A DNA stretch of 43,847 bases from NCBI GenBank assembly GCA_947363605.1, contig CANAQK010000010.1, positions 1 to 43,847 on the forward strand. Reading direction: 5' to 3'. The notes under the pieces are model-generated. The model did not search any database. It was not told the origin of the DNA and worked only from the letters and a program-made list of their open reading frames with translations. The first letter of the stretch is position 1. Each line of letters opens with the position of its first letter. Positions 1 to 7,917 of this stretch are shown here, in pieces. The position numbers were made by a program, and so were the translations under genes. This stretch comes from an uncultured Clostridia bacterium. GTDB lineage: Bacteria > Bacillota > Clostridia > Oscillospirales > Ruminococcaceae.

Positions 1-2
1 AG

Positions 3-155
3 CCGGGAACCCGCGTCCGGGAAGGGGACGTTATCGCCCGTGTCGGCTCTACCGGTGATTCCACCGGCAGCCATCTGCATTTCGCCGCACAGCTTCAAGG
101 GCTCTATTTCAATCCGGCCTATCTTTTTCCGGAGAAGCTGTATGCTGCGTTTTAA
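3..155 (+). CDS. C-terminal end of SpoIVFA-like M23 (LytM) peptidase-domain protein, cut by the window edge
   Basis: The third frame is open from the left edge to TAA at 153-155. It encodes about 50 residues typical of the end of an M23/LytM domain: VREGDVIARVGSTGDSTGSH, then LHF and a Phe-Asn-Pro segment. The SxLHF part holds the second zinc-binding His-x-His of the family. The next gene starts inside this one (14 bp overlap) and encodes an M50 protease. In Bacillus spoIVFA-spoIVFB the same pair occurs, SpoIVFA holding the SpoIVFB protease inactive in the outer forespore membrane. The family call comes from the visible residues and the SpoIVFA identity from the neighbour. The N-terminal part lies outside the window. 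Confidence 0.75.
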   Translation, partial: PGTRVREGDVIARVGSTGDSTGSHLHFAAQLQGLYFNPAYLFPEKLYAAF

Positions 156-765
156 ACTGGGCAGGCTGGAGGTTGGGATTGATTTTTTCTTTGTTGCGCT
201 GGTGACTTTTTTCCTGCTGACGGATTCCAGCGGTATTTCCGTAATCGCCCTGCTGGCCTGCCTGATCCATGAAACCGGGCATCTGATCGTCTTCCTGCTG
301 GCAGGCTATGTCCCGCAGTCCCTGACCTTTGAGCTGGGAGGTATCCGGCTGCAAAAGCCGGAGCAGGAGCTGAGCCCCTGGCGGGAGGTGCTGGTCCAGT
401 TTGCAGGGAGCGCTGCCAATTTTTCTGTTTTCTTCCTGTTAATCGGAAGCATCGGCCAGATCTCCGGGTGGAGTATTTTCGCCGTGACCCATCTGGTGCT
501 GGGGATCTTCAACCTGCTCCCCCTGCGGGGACTGGACGGCGGAAAGCTGGCCGCCCTGTTCTTCGGGCGTTTTTTCCCGGAACGCACAGCCTACCTGATC
601 TGTTCTGTGCTGGATCTGGCCTGCCTGGTGCTCCTCAGTGCGGCGGGGGTTTTCCTCTTTTTCAGGAACCCCCGCAGCGTCACCCTGCTGATGTTCGCCG
701 CCGGAAGCTTGTTCGCCTTGGCGGCAAAAGTGGCTGGAAAGAAAAACTTTTCCGGCCGGATCTGA
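142..765 (+). CDS. spoIVFB: SpoIVFB-like M50 intramembrane metalloprotease
   Basis: 207 residues from ATG 142, which has GGAG at about 131-134. Upstream in-frame starts would overlap the preceding gene further without an RBS. The protein is hydrophobic with about five membrane segments. It has the HExxH zinc motif (HETGH, residues 43-47) inside a membrane segment and a second motif N-LLPLRG-LDGG (124-134), the family's NPxxDG-type motif with the third zinc ligand Asp132. In sporulating Firmicutes SpoIVFB cleaves pro-sigma-K in the mother cell. It is shorter than the Bacillus protein and lacks an obvious C-terminal CBS domain. The pairing with an M23 protein supports the sporulation role; a different site-2-protease substrate cannot be excluded. 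Confidence 0.8.
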   Translation: MLRFKLGRLEVGIDFFFVALVTFFLLTDSSGISVIALLACLIHETGHLIVFLLAGYVPQSLTFELGGIRLQKPEQELSPWREVLVQFAGSAANFSVFFLLIGSIGQISGWSIFAVTHLVLGIFNLLPLRGLDGGKLAALFFGRFFPERTAYLICSVLDLACLVLLSAAGVFLFFRNPRSVTLLMFAAGSLFALAAKVAGKKNFSGRI

Positions 766-846
766 TCTCAAAGCCCGCAAACAGGGGTTTTATCCAAGCT
801 CCAAAAAACAACAAGAAATATTTTCAATCCATATGAACAAAAAGGC

Positions 847-875
847 TTGAATAATGGCCCAGAGTATTGTAAAAT
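847..875 (+). promoter_or_regulatory. Probable sigma-A promoter of pgi
   Basis: TTGAAT at 847-852 and TAAAAT at 870-875 with a 17 bp spacer. The predicted start near 882 gives a leader of about 65 nt to the pgi ATG. A short inverted repeat (CCGGAG ... CTCCGG, about 899-919) lies in the leader. Confidence 0.65.
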
Positions 876-949
876 TAGTATACAACAAATCTGATTTGTC
901 CGGAGCAGCGGTCTCCGGAGCAGTATAAAAGAATGGAGCGATGTGAATT

Positions 950-2290
950 ATGGCTTTGAAACTCAACGATACCTATGTGAAAAATTTTGTTTCAGAAGAT
1001 GAGCTGACCGGGCTGGCTCCTCAGATTACAGCAGCAGAAACGATGATCCGTGAAAAATCCGGGCTGGGAAACGATTTCCTGGGCTGGGTGGATCTCCCCG
1101 CGGACTATGACAAAGAAGAATTTGCCCGCATCAAAGCGGCGGCGGAGCGGATCAAAGGCCATTCCGACGTCCTGATCGTCATTGGGATCGGCGGTTCTTA
1201 TCTGGGCGCACGCGCCGCAATCGAGCTGCTCCGCTCCCCCTTCTACAACAACCTGAAAAAGGACACGCCGGACATTTATTTTGTCGGCAACAACATCAAC
1301 CCCACCTACCTGAACGAAATCCTCTCCATCTGTGAAGGAAAAGAAATTTCGGTCAACATCATTTCCAAATCCGGCACCACCACCGAGCCGGCGCTGGCAT
1401 TCCGGGTTTTCCGTGACCTGCTGATCAAAAAATACGGCAAAGAGGAAGCAAAAAACCGTATCTTCTCCACAACGGACAAGGCGCGCGGCACCCTCAAGGA
1501 GCTGTCCGACAAGGAAGGCTATGAAACCTTCGTTGTCCCGGACGACGTCGGCGGCCGCTACTCGGTGCTGACTGCTGTCGGCCTGCTGCCGATTGCCGTA
1601 GCCGGTGTAGACATTGACGCCCTGATGGCCGGCGCAGCAGACGCCCGTACCGCTCTGGCTGAGCCCTGCATCGGTAAAAATGACTGTTACAGATACGTGG
1701 CTTACCGCAACGCGCTCTACCGCAAGGGCAAGTCTGTGGAGATGCTGGTCAGCTATGAGCCGGCCTTCACCATGATGGCGGAATGGTTCAAACAGCTTTT
1801 CGGCGAAAGCGAGGGCAAGGACAACAAGGGCATTTTCCCGGCTTCCGCTACTTTCTCCACCGACCTGCACTCCCTGGGGCAGTTCATCCAGGACGGCACC
1901 CGCATTATGTTCGAAACCGTAGTGGATGTCCAAAAACCCAAGCAGGATTTCTTCATTGAAAACGACCCGGATAATTTCGACGGGCTGAATTTCCTGTCCA
2001 ACCAGAATATGTCCATCGTCAACAATAAGGCCATGCAGGGCACCATCCTGGCACATACCGAGGGCGGCGTCCCCAACCTGGTCCTGGAGATGCCGGAAAT
2101 CAATGAGCACGAGCTGGGCTATCTGATCTATTTCTTCGAGAAAGCCTGCGCCCTCTCCGGCTACGTGATGGGCGTCAACCCCTTCAACCAGCCGGGTGTA
2201 GAAAGCTACAAGAAAAATATGTTCGCCCTGCTGAATAAACCGGGGTATGAAGCAGAAAAAGCAGCGCTGGAGGCAAAGCTCAGCCACTAA
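950..2290 (+). CDS. pgi: Glucose-6-phosphate isomerase
   Basis: 446 residues, the usual length of the short Firmicute Pgi. It interconverts glucose-6-phosphate and fructose-6-phosphate in the cytoplasm, feeding glycolysis and, in the other direction, amino-sugar and mannose nucleotide synthesis. Visible family motifs are [14 protein letters not shown], the sugar-phosphate-binding [11 protein letters not shown], and the PGI signature segments [10 protein letters not shown] (substrate-site Glu/His region) and NPFNQPGVE. The ATG at 950 follows GGAG at 934-937. It is a single-gene unit with its own promoter; the next gene downstream on the same strand is separated by a repeat element. No irregularity was seen. 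Confidence 0.97.
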   Translation: MALKLNDTYVKNFVSEDELTGLAPQITAAETMIREKSGLGNDFLGWVDLPADYDKEEFARIKAAAERIKGHSDVLIVIGIGGSYLGARAAIELLRSPFYNNLKKDTPDIYFVGNNINPTYLNEILSICEGKEISVNIISKSGTTTEPALAFRVFRDLLIKKYGKEEAKNRIFSTTDKARGTLKELSDKEGYETFVVPDDVGGRYSVLTAVGLLPIAVAGVDIDALMAGAADARTALAEPCIGKNDCYRYVAYRNALYRKGKSVEMLVSYEPAFTMMAEWFKQLFGESEGKDNKGIFPASATFSTDLHSLGQFIQDGTRIMFETVVDVQKPKQDFFIENDPDNFDGLNFLSNQNMSIVNNKAMQGTILAHTEGGVPNLVLEMPEINEHELGYLIYFFEKACALSGYVMGVNPFNQPGVESYKKNMFALLNKPGYEAEKAALEAKLSH

Positions 2291-2321
2291 AGGATGTCGA
2301 AGGCGGGCTTCCCGTCTTGTG

Positions 2322-2451
2322 ATATTACTTCCGAACTGAAAGGCCGGAAGTAATATCTGCCATGTTTTGCGGTTGCCGCCGGTTACGGCGGCGACCGCAA
2401 AACGGCTCAAATCAAATGTATTATTTCCGAATTTTTAATTCGGAATAATAT
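2322..2451. repeat. Triple-hairpin repeat element R1, copy 1
   Basis: About 130 bp, nearly identical to 7723-7850. It consists of three consecutive inverted repeats. The first pairs ATATTACTTCCG with CGGAAGTAATAT. The second is a long palindrome of form TTTTGCGGT-GCCGCC / GGCGGC-ACCGCAAAA. The third pairs TATTATTTCCGAA with TTCGGAATAATA. The outermost ends are also inverted repeats of each other (ATATTAcTTCCGAA and TTCGGAATAATAT), as in MITEs. There is no ORF. It lies between pgi and the P-loop gene and could also act as a pgi terminator. Confidence 0.85.
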
Positions 2452-2481
2452 ACACAGACCAAACATTTGGAGGTTAAATTT

Positions 2482-2898
2482 ATGATTAAGTTGATTATCG
2501 GGAAAAAAGGCAGCGGAAAAACCAAGCTCCTCATTGATAGAGTCAACGCAGCAGCAGAAACGACCAATGGCAACGTTGTCTGCATTGAGCAGGGGATGCA
2601 GCTGACCTTTGAGATCAGCCACAAGGTCCGCCTGATTGATGCAGAAGAATACAAAATCAACAACTATGACGCGTTCTATGGTTTTGTAAACGGCGTTCTG
2701 GCCGGCAACTATGATATCAAAGAGATTTTTATCGACGGTATCCTGCGGATCGGGTCGGCCGACGGCAAAAAAGACTTCGAGGGCCTGGGCAATCTGCTTG
2801 AAAAACTGTACAAACAGATCCCGAACGATATCACCCTGTTCTTCACCATTTCGGCGGATCAGAACGAACTGCCGGACAGCGTGCTGAAATTCTCTTAA
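2482..2898 (+). CDS. Small P-loop ATPase-like protein of unknown function
   Basis: 138 residues. The start at ATG 2482 is set by GGAGG at 2469-2473; an in-frame TTG at 2467 lies on the RBS itself. A Walker A motif GKKGSGKT occupies residues 6-13, and a hydrophobic strand ending in Asp (KEIFIDG, near residue 82-88) is a plausible Walker B. No other domain is visible, and the protein is too short for a AAA+ or ABC ATPase. It has no signal peptide or membrane segment. It sits alone after pgi, ends before a strong terminator, and faces convergent genes. I recognise the fold type but not a function; it reads like a conserved Clostridia hypothetical. Confidence 0.8.
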   Translation: MIKLIIGKKGSGKTKLLIDRVNAAAETTNGNVVCIEQGMQLTFEISHKVRLIDAEEYKINNYDAFYGFVNGVLAGNYDIKEIFIDGILRIGSADGKKDFEGLGNLLEKLYKQIPNDITLFFTISADQNELPDSVLKFS

Positions 2899-2916
2899 AT
2901 CCAAACGGCATCCAAT

Positions 2917-2947
2917 GGGGCGGGAAAATTCCCGCCCTGTTTTTTTA
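2917..2947 (+). terminator. Intrinsic terminator after the P-loop gene
   Basis: Inverted repeat GGGCGGGAA / TTCCCGCCC with a two-base loop, followed by TGTTTTTTT. It lies 19 nt after the stop codon at 2898. Confidence 0.9.
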
Positions 2948-2963
2948 CCCAGGTATATAGCCA

Positions 2964-2990
2964 GAGCCGCCGGGAAATTCCCGGCGGCTC
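2964..2990 (-). terminator. 27-nt palindrome, possible terminator of the MBOAT/DHHW operon
   Basis: Perfect inverted repeat GAGCCGCCGGGAA / TTCCCGGCGGCTC around one central base, 16 nt beyond the stop of the minus-strand DHHW gene. It has no clear T tract on either strand, so the role is inferred from position. Confidence 0.5.
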
Positions 2991-3006
2991 ATTGTTTCAA
3001 AAGAAG

Positions 3007-4155
3007 CTACAGCGCCATCTTGGGTACGCCGATATCACTGGTAAACGTCGTTGTATTATACAATACCAGGACGTCCGTAATGCCCTCCTGCGGGATATAC
3101 TCCGACAGTTTGCCATTGTAATACCGGAGGTCCACCATATGGATGGATTCATACTCATCCGCAAAAAAAGGCACCATCGAATGCGCGTAGGAATCCTTGA
3201 CCAGCAATAGATGCTTGCCGTTCGGATTGCTGCTGCGGATAGTCACCAGCGCATTATTCCCTCCCAGGAAATACGAGTATTTGTCCCGCTTGGAAAGGAA
3301 GCTTTCGTCATAAAGGGAGTCGCTCTGCTTCTGGCCGCCATTGTAATCCACCTGGAAGCCTCCCTGCGGCGTTTTGGGCAGCCAACGGATAATCCGGTCC
3401 GGGCGGGTCGTAACCAGCCGCGCTTTGCTGTAGTGGGTTCCATAAAAGCTCTCGCTCACTACCTCGGTGGTAAAATCCGACGGCTGTTTTACCGGCAGCC
3501 CCAGGCTCTGCTTATACGCCTGATAGCCGTAAAATGCCCCCAGGGTCGTCCAATGATGGTCGGTACGGTAATACAGCTCCTCCCCGGCGTGGGCTTGTAA
3601 AACGCCCGCTGCGTCCACGTAAACGCCCTCAGGCAGCCGGGACTCTAATTCATCCAGGACAGCCTGCTGATCATAGATCGGTGCATAAGCCGGCAGTTTA
3701 TCCGCCTCCAACAGTGACGCAGTAGGCGCCATCAGTACCCGGACATGGCCCGCCCCCAGTTCAGCCGCTGCCCGTTCAGTAAATTCCTCCAGATAACCCA
3801 GATTTTTTTCCAGCTGCTCATCCAAATCATGGGAAGTCTTTTTCTCCAGAAGATAGCCTTTCTTTCCGAAATAGACGCTGTTCGTATCCCGTTTTCCCAG
3901 CAGATATTCGCTTTCCGTTTTGACCCCGATGAAGCCGTCCCGCCCGATGAACTGGTCGGTCAGGAATTCCTCAAATTCAGCGGTAAAGGTACCGTCCACC
4001 AGGGCTTTCCAGCTGAACTTCGGCATCATTTTGAGGTGGCGGTTTTCACTCTCTGAAACAGCACGGGTCGGCGAGAGCAGGTTCGCCACGGCCATCCCAA
4101 AAATCAACACCAGAAAAACCACCGGCGTAATCCATTTGACAATTTTCTGTTTCAT
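3007..4155 (-). CDS. DHHW-family protein (AlgX/SGNH-like partner of an MBOAT acyltransferase)
   Basis: 382 residues. The start is ATG 4155, eight nt after GAGGAG; a GTG nine nt upstream is too close to that RBS. One N-terminal membrane segment (about residues 8-26) anchors an extracytoplasmic domain. The name-giving motif DHHW is at 199-202 (YYRTDHHWTTLGA), and a Ser-containing LLVKDSYAHS segment near the C-terminus matches the SGNH-type catalytic region. In the family, such proteins work beside MBOAT transporters to O-acetylate exported polysaccharides; in AlgX the Asp and His of the motif are catalytic. It lies 15 nt downstream of the MBOAT gene, so co-expression is likely. The acceptor glycan is unknown; wall polymer or exopolysaccharide is an inference. 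Confidence 0.82.
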   Translation of the reverse strand: MKQKIVKWITPVVFLVLIFGMAVANLLSPTRAVSESENRHLKMMPKFSWKALVDGTFTAEFEEFLTDQFIGRDGFIGVKTESEYLLGKRDTNSVYFGKKGYLLEKKTSHDLDEQLEKNLGYLEEFTERAAAELGAGHVRVLMAPTASLLEADKLPAYAPIYDQQAVLDELESRLPEGVYVDAAGVLQAHAGEELYYRTDHHWTTLGAFYGYQAYKQSLGLPVKQPSDFTTEVVSESFYGTHYSKARLVTTRPDRIIRWLPKTPQGGFQVDYNGGQKQSDSLYDESFLSKRDKYSYFLGGNNALVTIRSSNPNGKHLLLVKDSYAHSMVPFFADEYESIHMVDLRYYNGKLSEYIPQEGITDVLVLYNTTTFTSDIGVPKMAL

Positions 4156-4170
4156 ACGGCACACTCCTCT

Positions 4171-5589
4171 CTAAAACCGGAAATACAGGAAGGGGTTATA
4201 GCTTGCATCGACCAGGTAGGACACCGAAAGGAAGAAAACCCCAATAAAGAAAGCGTTTTGCAGGACTTTTCCGGCAACCGGGCTTTTCATCCGTTCCAGC
4301 AGCTTCCCGGCCAGGTTCTTTCCGAGGCTGGTCGCGGCTATTCCCAAAATGAGGAAGAGCAGCAGGTTGGTGTAGAGGTAGTAAACCGATTCCCCGTTCA
4401 GGAATCCCGCCCCATTCAGGCCGAACATAGCCTGGAAATACGTCATTCCCCGCGAGAGGTCGTCAAACGCAAAAATCACCCAACTGACCAGCACCAGGAA
4501 CAGGGTGTACACATGGCCCACCCAGCCGGGCGCCTTTTGCAGGAATTTCAGCAGGAAGAATTTTTCCAGGATAAGCAGTACACCGAAATAGACCCCCCAG
4601 AGCAGGAAATTCCAGCTGGCCCCATGCCAGATGCCGGTCAGCATCCAGACGACAGCCAGATTCCGCACCTGCTTCGCTATGCTGACCCGGTTCCCGCCTA
4701 ACGGGATGTAGACGTTTTCCCGGAACCAGGTGCCCAGGCTGATGTGCCACCGCCGCCAGAATTCCGTAATGCTTTTGGAAAGATAAGGGTAATTGAAGTT
4801 CTCCAGAAAACGGAATCCAAACATATGCCCCAGGCCAATCGCCATATCCGAATAGCCGGAAAAATCAAAATAGATCTGGAACGCATAGGCCAGGATCCCG
4901 ATCCAGGCCGTCAGCACCGGCAGGGAGCCGTGATCCATCCTGCTGATGCTGTCCCACACCATGCCGATATTATTGGCCAGCAATACCTTTTTCCCCAGCC
5001 CGGTCATAAACCGGGACACCCCTTCCGAAAATTGGGAGGCGTCCTCCTGGCGATGATTCAGTTGCTCTGCAATGGTTTTGTACTGGACAATCGGCCCCGC
5101 AATCAGCTGCGGGAACAAAGCGACATACGCCCCAAAGGAAATAATATTCCGCTGCGCCCGGGCTTCGCCCCGGTAAACGTCGATGGTATAAGACATGGTT
5201 TGAAAGGTATAAAAGGAAATCCCGATCGGCAGCGCCAGATGCAGCAGCGGGATGTTCAGGCCGAACAAGCCGTTGACATTCCCAATCAGGAAATCGGCAT
5301 ACTTGAAAAATCCCAGCAGCGCCAGATTGATGATCATCGAAGAAAGGACCATCCCTTTAGCCGCCCGGATATTCCCTCTCTCCTTAAATTTTTCTACCCA
5401 TAGCCCGTGCGTGTAATCCACCAGGGTGGAAAACAGCATCAGCACCACATAAACCGGTTCCCCCCAGGCATAAAAAATCAGGCTGACAAAAAACAAAATC
5501 CCGTTGCGCCAGGAGCGGGGCACTGCAAAATAAAGCAGGAGCACCACTGGCAAAAATAAAAACAAAAACAGCAGGCTCGAAAAAACCAT
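4171..5589 (-). CDS. MBOAT-family membrane O-acyltransferase (AlgI/DltB-like)
   Basis: 472 residues. The start at 5589 is chosen because GGGAGG lies seven nt upstream; a longer in-frame TTG start has no RBS. The protein is almost entirely membrane-spanning (about ten or more segments). It has the MBOAT signatures FWRRWHISLGTWFRENVYIP, a conserved loop, and GIWHGASWNFLLWG with the presumed catalytic His. These enzymes pass acyl groups (usually acetyl) across the membrane to an extracytoplasmic acceptor. The partner DHHW gene follows directly. There are no dltA/C genes nearby, so alginate-type polysaccharide acetylation is more likely than D-alanylation. Confidence 0.9.
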   Translation of the reverse strand: MVFSSLLFLFLFLPVVLLLYFAVPRSWRNGILFFVSLIFYAWGEPVYVVLMLFSTLVDYTHGLWVEKFKERGNIRAAKGMVLSSMIINLALLGFFKYADFLIGNVNGLFGLNIPLLHLALPIGISFYTFQTMSYTIDVYRGEARAQRNIISFGAYVALFPQLIAGPIVQYKTIAEQLNHRQEDASQFSEGVSRFMTGLGKKVLLANNIGMVWDSISRMDHGSLPVLTAWIGILAYAFQIYFDFSGYSDMAIGLGHMFGFRFLENFNYPYLSKSITEFWRRWHISLGTWFRENVYIPLGGNRVSIAKQVRNLAVVWMLTGIWHGASWNFLLWGVYFGVLLILEKFFLLKFLQKAPGWVGHVYTLFLVLVSWVIFAFDDLSRGMTYFQAMFGLNGAGFLNGESVYYLYTNLLLFLILGIAATSLGKNLAGKLLERMKSPVAGKVLQNAFFIGVFFLSVSYLVDASYNPFLYFRF

Positions 5590-5677
5590 GGCATCCTCCC
5601 AAGCTTTTGTCAATGATTCTGACGAAAGGCTTCTTTTCCTTGTAAAGTAATCCAGTAACCTCAAACAGGCCAAAGGA

Positions 5678-5693
5678 GGCGTTTAAAAACGCC
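5678..5693 (-). terminator. Weak hairpin after the DUF4358 lipoprotein gene
   Basis: GGCGTTT / AAACGCC with a two-base loop, followed on the minus strand by TCCTTT. It lies 52 nt downstream of the stop codon of the lipoprotein gene. The rest of 5590-5744 shows no gene. Confidence 0.4.
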
Positions 5694-5744
5694 CCCTTCT
5701 AATCCATTTGCAGCTTCGCTGCGGGGACCTATTTATCCCAGCAA

Positions 5745-6362
5745 CTATTTTCCCAGCACCTCATGGATTTTATCCACGCCGCGCTGGACTTCTTCTTTCG
5801 TTTTCGCTTCCATCTGATCCTCTTCCAGATCATCCGGAATATCACCCAGCATCACAAAAAAGACGTAATCGTCTACCCGAACGACCTGGGAAGCCCGGGT
5901 TTTCGGCAGATGCACCGGCAGATAGGGGAATTCTTCCTTCTCTTTAACCAGCTTGTCCCGATAAGCATTCATCAGCTTTTCGACCTCTTCGCCTTTGCCC
6001 TCTACGGCCTCAATCCCGACGAAGGTATCGACATGGACGTTCATCAGCGGGGTTTCCGCAATGACATCCCGAACCAGGTCTGACGGGACGCCGAATACAT
6101 TTTCGATCTGGTCTTTTTCCACCGCCATATTCGCCACATAGGCTTCCCCATACAGCTCCTTCAGCGCGGTGTGGACGCTGCTTAAAAGGCCGGTTTTGAG
6201 CTTATCTGCACCAGATGCCACATCCGAAACCAGGTCCGAAGCCGGATTGCTGGAACCGCTGCTGGAGTTCCCGTTGGAGTCCTCTTTTTGAGTACAGCCT
6301 GCAAAAGCGGATGCTGTCATCAATGCAGCAAGCGTCAATGCAAATATCGCTTTCAATTTCAT
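5745..6362 (-). CDS. DUF4358-type lipoprotein
   Basis: 205 residues. The start is ATG 6362 (second of two close ATGs), seven nt after AAAGGAG. A basic N-terminus, a hydrophobic stretch and a lipobox (SAFAGC, Cys at about residue 21) predict a signal peptidase II lipoprotein. A Ser/Asn/Gly-rich linker follows, then a mixed alpha/beta domain. The pattern, including PLMNVHVDTFVGIEAVEGKG and YVFFVMLGD, resembles DUF4358, a family of surface lipoproteins in Clostridia with no assigned function. It stands between the MBOAT pair and corA with gaps on both sides and shows no operon overlap. Confidence 0.75.
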   Translation of the reverse strand: MKLKAIFALTLAALMTASAFAGCTQKEDSNGNSSSGSSNPASDLVSDVASGADKLKTGLLSSVHTALKELYGEAYVANMAVEKDQIENVFGVPSDLVRDVIAETPLMNVHVDTFVGIEAVEGKGEEVEKLMNAYRDKLVKEKEEFPYLPVHLPKTRASQVVRVDDYVFFVMLGDIPDDLEEDQMEAKTKEEVQRGVDKIHEVLGK

Positions 6363-6453
6363 TTTCATTCTCCTTTGTTTCCCACCCGCATATCCGCGGG
6401 CAAAATTCTTCCGTCTATGCCCAACGCCGCCCGCAGAACAGACGCCGTACAGG

Positions 6454-6518
6454 CTAAAGTACGTTTGAAAACCGGAAGCAGACAATCCGCCTGATTCCAG
6501 CTTTCACACGTACTTTAG
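6454..6518. repeat. Inverted repeat in the gap between corA and the lipoprotein gene
   Basis: Arms CTAAAGTACGT (6454-6464) and ACGTACTTTAG (6508-6518), extended by TGAAA/TTTCA, around about 43 nt. It could be a regulatory site of the lipoprotein gene or a small repeat unit. No second copy was found in the window. Confidence 0.5.
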
Positions 6519-6584
6519 TATACGAAAATTCCCGGACGCTATACGCCCGCGTTCGTATTTCCCTGCAATTCTATTCAGATCCTG

Positions 6585-7511
6585 TTAAAATTTCTTTTTC
6601 CAGAAAAAAAATCCAACCACCCCCAGCAAAACCAAAGAAGACAGCACGGCAAACCAGGTATAGGGAACAAATACCTCTAAATCCAACGTATTCATCCCAT
6701 AAAAACTGAAAATAATATTCGGGATTTCCATCAGCACCGTAATGATGGTCAACACCTTCATGATGTTGTTCATATTGTTGTTGATCAGGGAAGAGCAGGC
6801 CTCCATGGTATTGGCCAAAATCGTGGAATAGATGTTGGACATATCCACCGCCTGCTTGAATTCAATCAGCACATCCTCCAACAGGTCCTGATCTTCCTCA
6901 TACAGCTTGATAACCCGGCCGCGGAGGATCTTTTCCAGCGTCACCTCGTCCGCCTTCAGGGAAGTGGAAAAATAGACCAATGATTTTTGAAGTCCCGCCA
7001 GCTGGAGAAGCTCTTTGTTCCGCATGGAGCGCTGAAGCTCATTTTCCACCTGGGTCGTCATTTTATTGATATGCTTCAGCCGGATCAGGAAACTTTGAGC
7101 CACCCGCAGCAGCAGCGAAAGCAAAAAACGGGTTTTCATCGCGGTTTGAAGGTTTTTCGTAAAGCCGTTCGTGATATCCGTCACCGGGGAAGTTTCATTC
7201 AGGCAGATTGTCACCACATTGGTCTTGGTTACAATAATCCCAATCGGCATGGTGGTATAAGCCAGGGAATCCCCCTCGGTAATAGCCACCGGCGTGTCGA
7301 TAATAATCAGGGTTTGATCGTCCTCTGTTTCAATACGCGAGGATTCCTCCTCATCCAATGCCGCACTGATAAACCCGGAGTCAATCCCCATCTGATCGAT
7401 CAAAAAACGGATTTCTTCGGCATTGGGGCTGACGGCGTTGACCCAGCACCCTTCTGTCAGTTGGTCGGCACGGACAATCACGCTGCCTTCGCTTTTATAA
7501 AAACCCAGCAT
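6585..7511 (-). CDS. corA: CorA-family divalent cation (magnesium) transporter
   Basis: 308 residues, ATG 7511 after GGGGAGG. A long cytoplasmic, partly coiled-coil N-terminal domain is followed by two C-terminal membrane segments (about 253-272 and 284-303). The CorA selectivity signature YGMN is at 271-274, right after the first segment, and the C-terminus is basic (WKKKF). CorA proteins form pentameric channels for Mg2+ (some carry Co2+/Ni2+ or Zn2+). It sits downstream of ftsZ on the same strand but is separated by about 400 bp of repeats, so it is probably its own unit. No clear promoter was found; the upstream region is repeat DNA. Confidence 0.92.
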   Translation of the reverse strand: MLGFYKSEGSVIVRADQLTEGCWVNAVSPNAEEIRFLIDQMGIDSGFISAALDEEESSRIETEDDQTLIIIDTPVAITEGDSLAYTTMPIGIIVTKTNVVTICLNETSPVTDITNGFTKNLQTAMKTRFLLSLLLRVAQSFLIRLKHINKMTTQVENELQRSMRNKELLQLAGLQKSLVYFSTSLKADEVTLEKILRGRVIKLYEEDQDLLEDVLIEFKQAVDMSNIYSTILANTMEACSSLINNNMNNIMKVLTIITVLMEIPNIIFSFYGMNTLDLEVFVPYTWFAVLSSLVLLGVVGFFFWKKKF

Positions 7512-7537
7512 TTTCCTCCCCTTTTTCCGGATTCCGG

Positions 7538-7720
7538 TATAGTCGGCACACCCTCAAACCGATGCCTGATTTGAGGGTCAGGCTTTGCCTGTTCGCGCAT
7601 AAAATGCGCTGTGCGCCGTCTATGAAGCCCTACCGCATGGCCGCTTCGCGCCCCACTGCGGCATATCATGCCGCAGTGGTGAAAAGAAGCCAATGCTTCT
7701 TTTCAAGTGCGTTGACTATA
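7538..7720. mobile_element. MITE-like element R2, copy A (TA-flanked)
   Basis: 183 bp including flanks, bounded by TATAGTC and GACTATA. It is closely related to 23555-23729 in inverted orientation and to the shortened copy at 10476-10586. Internal hairpins include GAAAAGAAGC / GCTTCTTTTC and a palindrome around TGCGGCAT/ATGCCGCA. There is no ORF of its own. It lies in the 406 bp gap between corA and ftsZ, two bases from R1 copy 2. Confidence 0.8.
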
Positions 7721-7722
7721 AA

Positions 7723-7850
7723 ATATTACTTCCGAACTGAAAGGCCGGAAGTAATATCTGCCATGTTTTGCGGTTGCCGCCGGTTACGGCGGCGAGCAAA
7801 ACGGCTCAAATCAACTGTATTATTTCCGAATTTTTAATTCGGAAATAATA
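7723..7850. repeat. Triple-hairpin repeat element R1, copy 2
   Basis: 128 bp, nearly identical to 2322-2451. It keeps the first and third hairpins, but the central palindrome has lost a few bases on its right arm (GGCGGCGAGCAAAA instead of GGCGGCGACCGCAAAA). The outer ends match copy 1 and the flanking bases differ, which places the element borders. Confidence 0.85.
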
Positions 7851-7865
7851 CCTTCCGACAAGATA

Positions 7866-7891
7866 CCCCGCTTTATATTAAAAAAGCGGGG
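7866..7891 (-). terminator. Possible ftsZ terminator
   Basis: Hairpin CCCCGCTTT / AAAGCGGGG, 27 nt beyond the ftsZ stop codon. There is no good T tract after the stem on the minus strand, so the assignment rests on position and stem strength. Confidence 0.5.
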
Positions 7892-7917
7892 ACAATGCCT
7901 TTCTCCAGAAGCAAAAC

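Noticed and set aside
992..2410. 472-codon open frame antisense to pgi
   Set aside because: It mirrors pgi codon structure, has no RBS or recognisable domain, and pgi itself is unambiguous. Similar long antisense frames opposite murF, murE, divIB and manC were dropped for the same reason.
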